Below are positions 6,938 to 12,826 of a stretch of 13,839 bases of DNA, piece by piece (position 1 is the first letter of the stretch; the number at the start of each line of letters is the position of its first letter). The notes beneath the pieces are model-generated. The model made no database searches, was not told the DNA's origin, and worked only from the letters and a program-made list of their open reading frames with translations. The translations under genes and the position numbers were made by a program. The stretch covers positions 1-13,839 of the forward strand of contig CBDUST010000098.1 of assembly GCA_965369945.1 (NCBI GenBank), in the 5' to 3' direction. Source of the DNA: JADFNO01 sp965369945. GTDB lineage: Bacteria > Planctomycetota > Phycisphaerae > Phycisphaerales > SM1A02.

Positions 6938-7033
6938 TTGATGCAATTGGTCAACTCGCGCCGCTCAGCTTCCGGTGGATAGCGCCGACAGCCAAAGCGA
7001 CCCAGTACGAACACCCCCTGCGGGAGGCCTCTG

Positions 7034-8494
7034 ATGATTCGACCAACACGATCCTGGGCAGAACCGTACAAGATCAAAGTCGTGGAGCCTGTGGCCACGC
7101 TCTCGCGCGCCGAACGAGAAGCAGCGCTGCAAAGGGCCGGCTACAACACGTTCTTACTTCATTCCGACGAGGTGTACATCGACTTGCTCACCGACTCAGG
7201 CACCAGCGCCATGAGCGACCGACAATGGGCCGGTCTCATGATCGGGGACGAGGCTTACGCCGGAAGTCGAAGTTTTTACCACCTCGTCGAGGCCGTGCGC
7301 GAGATCTATGGCTACACGCATGTGATTCCCACGCACCAAGGTCGCGCCGCCGAGCACCTGATCAGCCGAATGCTTATCAAACCCGGAGATGTCGTTCCTG
7401 GGAACATGTATTTTACAACAACGCGACTGCATCAGGAGCTGGCTGGCGCGACCTTTATCGATGTGATCATCGACGAAGCGCACGATCCACAAAGCGAACA
7501 TCCGTTCAAAGGCAACGTCGATATCGACAAGCTCCAATCCGTCATCTCCCGATACGGCGTCGATCGCATCGCCTATCTCTGTATCACCACCACAGTCAAT
7601 ATGTGCGGTGGGCAACCGATCTCGTTGGCGAATCTCCGGCTGGTCTGTGAAATTGCGCGCGATCATGGGATTCGTATCGTTCACGACGCGACGCGCTGTG
7701 TTGAGAATGCCTACATGATCCGTGAAAATGAACCGGAGTATGCTGACTGTTCCATCCACGAGATCGTCCGCGAGCTTTGCGATCTCACCGATGTCTGCAC
7801 AATGAGCGCCAAGAAGGACAGCCTCGTCAACATCGGCGGATTTCTGGCGATCAACGATGATGAACTTGCTGAGCAAGCGCGGAATCTTGTCGTTGTGTAC
7901 GAAGGGCTACATACCTATGGCGGACTGGCGGGGCGCGATATGGAAGCCATGGCTATTGGCATACACGAATCAGTGCAATTTGAGCACATCAAGGCTCGAA
8001 TTGGCCAGGTGCGATATCTTGGGAAACAAATCGATGATGCCGGGATACCGATCGTCAAACCCATTGGCACACACGGCATATTTCTGGATGCAGCACGCTT
8101 CCTCCCACACCTCCCTCAATCAGTGTTTCCCGCTCAGGCGCTTGTAGCGCAGATCTATCTCGACTCGGGCGTTCGAACAATGGAGCGCGGCATCGTCTCA
8201 GCCGGTCGTGATTCCAAGACCGGCGCCGACTGCGGCTCCAAGCTCGAACTTGTTCGACTCACCATCCCACGGCGTGTCTATACCCAAGCGCATATGGATG
8301 TTGTAGCCGAGTCGGTTATGGAGGTCTATGAACATCGCGAAAAGATCGTCGGCTTAGAAATGATCTACGAGCCGAAGTTCCTTCGATTCTTCCAAGCGAC
8401 GTTCGAGCCGCTGGTCCGATCGTCGCGTGACGTAGATCGCGCTCGTAAGATCACGACCATGCCGACGGCGACCGATGTTTCGACGATGAATTAG
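7034..8494 (+). CDS. tpl: Tyrosine phenol-lyase (beta-tyrosinase)
   Basis: This 486-aa cytosolic PLP enzyme converts L-tyrosine to phenol, pyruvate and ammonia. The ATG at 7034 has GGGAGG 6 bases upstream. Aligned to Citrobacter freundii TPL the offset is a constant +4 and all key residues are kept: Tyr75 (Y71), Arg104 (R100), Thr128 (T124), Asn189 (N185), Asp218 (D214), Arg221 (R217), Lys261 (K257, PLP), Tyr295 (Y291), Arg385 (R381) in MERGIVSAGR, Arg408 (R404) and Phe452 (F448). Thr128 and Arg385 contact the phenol hydroxyl and separate TPL from tryptophanase, which has Asp and Ile there. After the family end near residue 460 there is a 26-residue tail rich in Ser, Arg and Thr with no known role. 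It is divergent from the related tryptophanase gene. TPL is also reversible and can act in tyrosine synthesis. Confidence 0.94.
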   Translation: MIRPTRSWAEPYKIKVVEPVATLSRAEREAALQRAGYNTFLLHSDEVYIDLLTDSGTSAMSDRQWAGLMIGDEAYAGSRSFYHLVEAVREIYGYTHVIPTHQGRAAEHLISRMLIKPGDVVPGNMYFTTTRLHQELAGATFIDVIIDEAHDPQSEHPFKGNVDIDKLQSVISRYGVDRIAYLCITTTVNMCGGQPISLANLRLVCEIARDHGIRIVHDATRCVENAYMIRENEPEYADCSIHEIVRELCDLTDVCTMSAKKDSLVNIGGFLAINDDELAEQARNLVVVYEGLHTYGGLAGRDMEAMAIGIHESVQFEHIKARIGQVRYLGKQIDDAGIPIVKPIGTHGIFLDAARFLPHLPQSVFPAQALVAQIYLDSGVRTMERGIVSAGRDSKTGADCGSKLELVRLTIPRRVYTQAHMDVVAESVMEVYEHREKIVGLEMIYEPKFLRFFQATFEPLVRSSRDVDRARKITTMPTATDVSTMN

Positions 8495-8566
8495 TGCCGG
8501 CCTGCGAGATGCTTGGGGCACGCAGCTATATTGAGATGCCGTCTCGCTTGCGAGGTTGGCTCCGTC

Positions 8567-8572
8567 TATAAT
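8567..8572 (+). promoter_or_regulatory. TATAAT box placed for a leaderless transcript
   Basis: A perfect TATAAT ends 7 bases before the ATG at 8580, so transcription would be expected to start at or within a base or two of the A of the start codon. There is no Shine-Dalgarno sequence in between. The -35 at a 17-base distance (TCGCTT) is weak. The leaderless reading is inference from spacing. Confidence 0.45.
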
Positions 8573-8579
8573 TGACCCC

Positions 8580-8795
8580 ATGCGAGCGGAAGACCTACTT
8601 GAGTTTACGCGCAAGCGGCCGTTTGAACCATTTCGGATTCATATCTCTGGCGGCAGCGTTTACGACATCCGTCATCCGGACCAGATTATCGTATTGCGCT
8701 CGCGGGCGGTGGTTGGTGTGGGGAGCGATAACGGCGTACCTGAGCGCTTGGACCACCTGGCGCTGGTGCATGTTGTCCGTGTTGAGGAGTTGTAG
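8580..8795 (+). CDS. Small conserved hypothetical protein, 71 aa (FTRKRPFEPFRI type)
   Basis: The product is MRAEDLLEFTRKRPFEPFRI followed by HISGGSVYDIRHPDQIIVLRSR and a short acidic-hydrophobic end (ALVHVVRVEEL). This pattern of R-x-x-PFxPFRI, then a G-x-x-YDIRHP strand and an I-V-x-R-S-x-A-V-x-G strand, is one I recognise from many small planctomycete proteins of unknown function. It looks like a small all-beta fold. The ATG at 8580 is preferred over the TTG at 8556 because the family begins there and a TATAAT box lies between them. A different frame over the same bases is part of a longer open frame that I regard as noncoding before 8899. Confidence 0.75.
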   Translation: MRAEDLLEFTRKRPFEPFRIHISGGSVYDIRHPDQIIVLRSRAVVGVGSDNGVPERLDHLALVHVVRVEEL

Positions 8796-8898
8796 GGCGA
8801 ACGCGTGCCATCAGGCTCACAGGAACCACCTAGGGCGCAGGGCTTCGCGTGTTGATCAATCACATCGAGAATCGTTGAGTGAAGAGGGCTCGACAGGC

Positions 8899-9519
8899 AT
8901 GACTTCATCTCGGGACGAAGAATTGACGGTTCGTGCGTTTATTGTGCCTGCCAAGCGCACCCGATACCTCTCGTTCCTGGCTAGCCCAAAACGTCGCGGC
9001 AAAATCCTGGACGGTCTCAATCATTGCTTTGATATCGATTCACGTTTCGCTACGGCCATCAAATCGTCCGTTGATGTGCTCGTCGAAGATGACGAGGATA
9101 TCGCCGTCAACTTCATCTACAACAACCGACTCGTTCGACTTTGTTGCAAGAACTGTGTGAAGAAGTTCAAGAAAGATCCTGCTGCGTATTTCAAGAAGAT
9201 CGATGCCGCCATCGTGAAGAAGCAGCGCGAGCATTATCCGCTGGAAACGTGCGTTGTCGGCAAGGGGCCGCTCGGGGCGATGGGTGAGCCGGTCGAGATC
9301 ATTGCCGGGAACCGGCTGGTGCGATTCTGCTGCGCCGGATGCAAGCCCGAGTTTGAAAAGAACCCTGCCAAGTACTTGGCCATGATCGACGCCGGGTGGA
9401 AGGCAAAGCACGCCAAGGTGAGCAGTGGTGATCACGAGAAGAAAGGGCACGACGCTGACGACCAGGATCACGGCAAGGGGCATGATGATCATGATCACGG
9501 CGATCACGACGGATCGTAA
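8899..9519 (+). CDS. Chimeric ORF: foreign N-terminus fused to metal-binding repeats and His-rich tail, copy B
   Basis: The 206-aa product has two parts. Residues 1 to about 58 (DEELTVRAFIVPAKRTRYLSF, SPKRRGKILDGLNH, DIDSRF) resemble the start of a separate family of small hypothetical proteins I know from planctomycetes and cyanobacteria, cut short. From residue 61 (LVEDDED) on it is the second half of Cys repeat 2 (C82-C83, C86) plus all of repeat 3 (C118, C144-C145-C148), 106 of 113 residues identical to copy A. It then carries an intact His/Asp-rich tail (DHGKGHDDHDHGDHDGS). There is no signal peptide, so unlike copy A it should be cytosolic. The frame is open further upstream, but that part overlaps the 71-aa gene; ATG 8899 opens the recognisable N-terminus. 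Its ribosome site is weak. It may be a functional new gene or a decaying fusion; selection evidence favours function of the metal-binding part. Confidence 0.65.
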   Translation: MTSSRDEELTVRAFIVPAKRTRYLSFLASPKRRGKILDGLNHCFDIDSRFATAIKSSVDVLVEDDEDIAVNFIYNNRLVRLCCKNCVKKFKKDPAAYFKKIDAAIVKKQREHYPLETCVVGKGPLGAMGEPVEIIAGNRLVRFCCAGCKPEFEKNPAKYLAMIDAGWKAKHAKVSSGDHEKKGHDADDQDHGKGHDDHDHGDHDGS

Positions 9520-9552
9520 GCAACTCTAAGGATCGAATGTGAAAAAGATAAG

Positions 9553-9580
9553 GGCACGGTCATTTCGACCGTGCCTTTTT
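9553..9580 (+). terminator. Intrinsic terminator after the chimeric metal-binding gene
   Basis: GGCACGGTC (9553-9561) pairs perfectly with GACCGTGCC (9567-9575) around a 5-base loop, followed by TTTTTC. It lies 34 bases after the stop codon. It is the sister of the hairpin at 1948-1970, with a stem two pairs longer. Confidence 0.88.
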
Positions 9581-9631
9581 CTTATTCACGAGATTAGATC
9601 CGGGAGCCATCTGGACGAGCGGTAGGAGAAG

Positions 9632-9655
9632 CTACAGCGTGTACTGCAAGTGCGC
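9632..9655 (-). pseudogene. 24-bp remnant of the porin 3' end
   Basis: On the minus strand these bases encode AHLQYTL and a TAG stop, matching AQLQYTF and the stop at the end of the porin at 2026. Upstream of the Ala codon the match ends abruptly at the transposase remnant. It shows that the duplicated block once included at least part of a convergent porin gene. Confidence 0.65.
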
Positions 9656-9801
9656 GGAACCTCGCCGACTTGATGGCGATGCCCGGCCAATGGGTGGATC
9701 CAATCTGCCAACCCCGGCCGATGAAGAAGTTGATCCTCGACATTGATCCCAGCGCGCCGAGAGTCAGCGAGACCTACGGACGGCAGGAAGGCTCTGCGTA
9801 A
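9652..9801 (+). pseudogene. IS1380-family transposase remnant
   Basis: The frame reads RNLADLMAMPGQWVDPICQ, then MKKLILDIDPSAPRVSETYGRQEGSA and a TAA. This resembles the part of IS1380-type DDE transposases around the first catalytic aspartate (NL-x-x-L, W-x-D, LD-x-D-S, TYG-x-QEG-x-A). In such enzymes the chain goes on with YNGH-like sequence, which is absent here. A weak echo of a later segment (LRNG, then NQL in another frame) follows at 9795-9815, suggesting an internal deletion. No start codon, no terminal inverted repeats and no further transposase sequence are visible. Confidence 0.6.
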
Positions 9802-9852
9802 CGGATGGAAATCAGCTGCGGGCCACCGGCATCCGATGGGCACAAAGTAGCG

Positions 9853-9913
9853 GCCTAACGACCAAGCTCAGCGGCGCGCATTCTTGTGCGTCCGCTGGCA
9901 TGCCTTGTTGGCC
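9853..9913 (-). other. Integron attC-like recombination site
   Basis: Read on the minus strand the 61-bp site has R'' GGCCAAC, an 8-base spacer, L'' CCAGCGG, a 12-15 base centre, L' CCGCTGA, an 8-base spacer and a perfect R' GTTAGGC. The box order and the two 8-base spacers are those of classical attC sites such as that of aadA1. CAGCGG and CCGCTG are exact inverse complements. R'' departs from the RYYYAAC consensus at its second base. The site overlaps the last codons of the secreted-protein gene, whose TGA lies within L', as is common in gene cassettes. No integrase gene is present in the window. Confidence 0.6.
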
Positions 9914-10542
9914 TCCAGTTCCTGTCGTTGTGATTCTGTTCTCACCTTCTCAACAAGGTCCTTTGGCACTCTCAGATAGCAGGCGGAACCACCGTATACC
10001 GCAGAAAAGAGCTCTGTATGACCTCTCAATTCAAACCTGTTGTCCTTCGAATAGTCACCGATCTCAACAGGATCACCATTGGGATGAGACTTCAGCCGAC
10101 CTTCGAAAACCTTTAGGATATCCTTCTTGGTCTTGAGCAGCTTCAACTCGCACGATGCCGCAATGAGCGAGGAACCTGCTGTCTGAGGATGGTCCAGGTT
10201 GATTGTCTGAATTGCCCTCTTCTCTTCCGTGTTGTAATGCTGGAAACAGATCAAAAACTCATCCCCCTTCTTTACAAGGGCCCGATTGGGCTCACTCAAG
10301 CGGAGCTTGTAGTAGCCTTGGTCCGTCTCTTTGGTTGGTGTTCCTCTCAATCCCCTTTTCAGTGTCATGTGCAATTTGACACTGCTCTCCCCATCTTCCT
10401 CCTTCACCTTCGTAACCACATAGATCCCAGAATCAATGCAATGGTCTGCCAACCACTCCAGCGAAGGAGCAACAATGATTTCCGCTTGAGCCGTTGTGCA
10501 TAGCCAAAACATCGCAAAGATCGAAATGGCTAACTGTTTCAT
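9868..10542 (-). CDS. Secreted hypothetical protein, probable integron-type cassette gene
   Basis: This 224-aa product starts at an ATG with GGAG 8 bases upstream and opens with a clear signal peptide (MKQLAISIFAMFWLCTTAQA, cleavage after AQA). Starting seven codons earlier would spoil it. The mature protein begins EIIVAPSLEWLADHC, a start I associate with a family of secreted planctomycete proteins of unknown role. It continues with a beta-rich region (GIYVVTKVKEEDGESSVKLHM) and a Lys/Glu-rich C-terminus. Cys residues near positions 35, 99, 130, 182 and 212 could form disulfides. The gene looks clearly richer in A+T than its neighbours by eye, and its last codons (ACQRTHKNARR) are read from an attC-like site. 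This suggests capture as a mobile cassette. Confidence 0.75.
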   Translation of the reverse strand: MKQLAISIFAMFWLCTTAQAEIIVAPSLEWLADHCIDSGIYVVTKVKEEDGESSVKLHMTLKRGLRGTPTKETDQGYYKLRLSEPNRALVKKGDEFLICFQHYNTEEKRAIQTINLDHPQTAGSSLIAASCELKLLKTKKDILKVFEGRLKSHPNGDPVEIGDYSKDNRFELRGHTELFSAVYGGSACYLRVPKDLVEKVRTESQRQELEANKACQRTHKNARR

Positions 10543-10737
10543 GTTTATTCTCCAGACCAACAATAATTAGAGTGATCCGCAAAACATAGGGAACTTCGTT
10601 TCCTGTCCGCATAACACGCTTCTGGATCATCTGCCAGCGGCGAGCTAAGCCATTGATCTAACGACGAGGGGTCTGCGATGTCAATTTGCCCCAACCCCCG
10701 CCGAAGCGTATCAACCATCTCGCCGTGACCGCCATCA

Positions 10738-11271
10738 TCAGCGGGCTCGCACTCGTTTCTTCGACATCGTCTTTTTACGCCCACGTTGCGGGCCGCGCTT
10801 CTTTTGATTCTTTGCGCCGGAGCTTCGTGCTGAGACGGTGAGTCTCGTCCCGGACGGCTGGCACAGCGATGGGCCGCGAGTTCCGTCGATCACACTTTGG
10901 AGCGTCATCTGACCCAAGCTGTTCTGAAGCAGCGCAATCACGTCGTCGATGCGACTGTGCAGCGGGCAAAGCTTGCTCTTGTGCGCTTCACGCCCCAATG
11001 GACAATCTACGATCCGCTCCAAAGGATCGATCACATTCACGACATCCAACAGCGTCGTGCGATTCGGATCGCACTCCAGCCGGAAACCGCCGCGGCGACC
11101 GCGCTGCCCTTGGACCATCTTTGCCCGCGCCAGCCACTGCAACACTTTGACGGTGTAATCAGTTGGAACCTTCGTCGCGTGAGCGATCGACTCGCTGGTC
11201 AGTTGTTCGCCGTTGGACTCGGCGAGGTGGATCATGATGCGAAGGGCGTATTCAGCAGTGGTCGAGAGCAT
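10738..11271 (-). CDS. Rrf2-family (IscR/NsrR-like) transcription regulator with basic tail
   Basis: This 177-aa DNA-binding repressor is of the Rrf2 family, whose members often sense iron, NO or redox state with an Fe-S cluster. The ATG at 11271 has AGGA 8 bases upstream; an ATG seven codons earlier has none. MLSTTAEYALRIMIHLA and the winged helix (residues 21-70, with RGRRGGF in the wing) are typical. The sensor region reads DCPLGREAHKSKLCPLH. Cys90, Cys102 and His105 match the spacing of IscR Cys92, Cys104 and His107, but the place of the middle Cys98 is Ala96, next to His97. From about residue 145 there is an unusual Lys/Arg-rich tail (KNQKKRGPQRGRKKTMSKKR). It lies 157 bp downstream of nadA on the same strand, with which it may share regulation. 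Confidence 0.9.
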   Translation of the reverse strand: MLSTTAEYALRIMIHLAESNGEQLTSESIAHATKVPTDYTVKVLQWLARAKMVQGQRGRRGGFRLECDPNRTTLLDVVNVIDPLERIVDCPLGREAHKSKLCPLHSRIDDVIALLQNSLGQMTLQSVIDGTRGPSLCQPSGTRLTVSARSSGAKNQKKRGPQRGRKKTMSKKRVRAR

Positions 11272-11428
11272 AGGGGCATCCTTGCTTAGCATGTGATATT
11301 CGCATGAACAACTCCGTAAATCAAGTGCCCGAGGCCTTCACGCGGTATAGCCCGCTCCGATGAGCCCTGAAGTCGTTCTTCGGGGTGATTGGAGGCAACT
11401 CAATCCGTCGCAAAGCGTCCGGGGACGA

Positions 11429-12634
11429 CTAAATCGGCTGCAGAGCCGGCTGACCGGATTGATGGAGCATCCGTTGAAGGGCAAGTCGAGCCGAGTCCTT
11501 CACCTCGCATGGAACCACGATGCGATTGACTTCCCGACCGGCGGCCAGGTTGTCCAGCGTCCACAGCAAATGGGGTGGGTTGATCCGGTACATCATCACA
11601 CACAGACACAGGCGCTCGCCGAGCATCCGCACGTTCACGTCGCGTGCCACGGCCTGTTGCGCGAGCCGGTTGACCAGATGCACTTCGGTTCCGACGGCCC
11701 AGTTGGTTCCGGCTTCGGCCTGCTCGATTTGGCGAATGATGTACTCAGTGGAGCCGACCTCATCTGCTCGGTCCACGACTTCCTTGCGGCACTCCGGGTG
11801 GACGATGACGTTGATGCCACCCTTCGCGTCATACTCTCGCCTGACGTCTTCGATCTGGGTTGGCGAAAAATGCATGTGGACGGAGCAGTAGCCCGACCAC
11901 AGAATGATGTCCGCGTCCTGAACCTGCCACGACGTCAGTCCGCCGTTTGAGCGTTTCGGATCCCACACGACAGTTTCAGAAGGACCGAGCCCCTCGGCTT
12001 CGTCTACTTCGGTGATGAACCCCAGTTTCGACGCAGTGTTACGTCCCAGATGCTGATCCGGCAGGAAGAGGATCTTGATCTGCTCATCGAATCGCACCGG
12101 CTGCGTGCCGCCGGCCAACGCCCATTCAAACACAGCCTGGGCGTTGGTGCTGGTGCAGCAGGCGCCGCCGTGCTCGCCTACAAAGGCTTTGATCGCCGCG
12201 CTGGAGTTGACGTAGGTAATGGGGACGATGCGCCCCGTCCATCGTCCGCGCAGGGCATCATGGATCGAGTGCCACGCTTGGACAACGTCGTCGTACTCAG
12301 CCATGTCCGCCATCGGACAACCCGCAGAAAGGTCCGGCAGAATCACCGCGACCGAATCATCGGTCAGGATGTCCGCGGTCTCGGCCATGAAGTGCACGCC
12401 GCAAAAGACAATGTACTTTGTGCCGCGCTTTGGGGATTCCTCGGCGGCGAGCCGGCTCAGCTTCAGACTGTCACCGGTGAGATCGGCATGGCGCAGAACA
12501 TCGTCTTGCTGGTAATGGTGGCCGAGGATCAACAAATCGCTACCCAGGGCCCGGCGTCGAGCGGCGATTCGCGCAGCCAATTCATCCTCGGTCAATGTCT
12601 CGTAGGATTCCGGTAGCGGCGGCTGCCAACGCAT
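11429..12634 (-). CDS. nadA: Quinolinate synthase NadA
   Basis: This 401-aa cytosolic enzyme condenses iminoaspartate with dihydroxyacetone phosphate to quinolinate, the second step of de novo NAD synthesis, using an oxygen-sensitive [4Fe-4S] cluster. Diagnostic stretches are LGHHYQQDDV, DSLKLSRLA, VFCGVHFMAETADIL (Cys78), DLSAGCPMADM, YVNSSAAIKA, CCTSTNA (Cys159 or 160), LPDQHLGRNT, WSGYCSVHMHF, HPECRKEVVD and LCLCVMMYRINPPHLLW (Cys343 or 345). Cys78, one of Cys159/160 and one of Cys343/345 are the expected cluster ligands. AGGAG lies 11 bases before the ATG and GATAAT some 25 bases upstream could be a -10 box. No nadB or nadC is adjacent. An Fe-S-type Rrf2 regulator follows. Confidence 0.96.
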   Translation of the reverse strand: MRWQPPLPESYETLTEDELAARIAARRRALGSDLLILGHHYQQDDVLRHADLTGDSLKLSRLAAEESPKRGTKYIVFCGVHFMAETADILTDDSVAVILPDLSAGCPMADMAEYDDVVQAWHSIHDALRGRWTGRIVPITYVNSSAAIKAFVGEHGGACCTSTNAQAVFEWALAGGTQPVRFDEQIKILFLPDQHLGRNTASKLGFITEVDEAEGLGPSETVVWDPKRSNGGLTSWQVQDADIILWSGYCSVHMHFSPTQIEDVRREYDAKGGINVIVHPECRKEVVDRADEVGSTEYIIRQIEQAEAGTNWAVGTEVHLVNRLAQQAVARDVNVRMLGERLCLCVMMYRINPPHLLWTLDNLAAGREVNRIVVPCEVKDSARLALQRMLHQSGQPALQPI

Positions 12635-12826
12635 GAGATTGAGGTCTCCTGAGGCGAGATTATCACGCCTTGAAGGTTACGTCGGACCCGATGAACAACG
12701 CGACGCGACGAATAGACGACACGATTATCCTGATATTTGTATTCTGGCAGCGCGCCACGCCCAGTCAAGTCTTGGCCCACAAATCAGGACCGATTCACTG
12801 CCTCTGGCTGAATGTCAATAGTCCAA

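Larger units (their letters stand above)
6588..7033. other. Divergent intergenic control region between the 94-aa gene and tpl
   Basis: No convincing gene lies in these 446 bases; the open frames present (including those on the minus strand over 6564-7098) have no family features. What is visible is a perfect 8-bp dyad at 6611-6634, a CGCCC/GGGCG hairpin near 6769-6782, a TATACT -10 candidate at 6906-6911, an ACAGGA/TCCTGT dyad at 6918-6937, and the tpl ribosome site GGGAGG just before 7034. The region probably carries promoters in both directions. Confidence 0.5.
9079..9655 (+). repeat. Segmental duplication, copy B
   Basis: This is the direct repeat of 1483-2049. It begins in the codons for LVED, within the second Cys repeat, and ends eight codons into the mirrored porin tail. 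The left edge abuts the foreign N-terminus of the chimeric ORF and the right edge abuts a transposase remnant, so both ends coincide with rearrangement points. Confidence 0.85.

Noticed and set aside
6811..7650. 279-codon plus-strand frame over the tpl start region
   Set aside because: It is in another frame from tpl, is rich in Arg/Ser/His and has no domain-like pattern.
8572..8898. Upstream extension of the chimeric ORF to 8572, giving 315 residues
   Set aside because: This part overlaps the 71-aa gene in another frame and its translation looks random; the recognisable N-terminus begins at ATG 8899.
10543..10737. A second attC site upstream of the secreted-protein gene
   Set aside because: Only a GTTAGAT box and loose CCGCTGG-like bases are visible; no matching R'' and inner boxes with the right spacing could be found.
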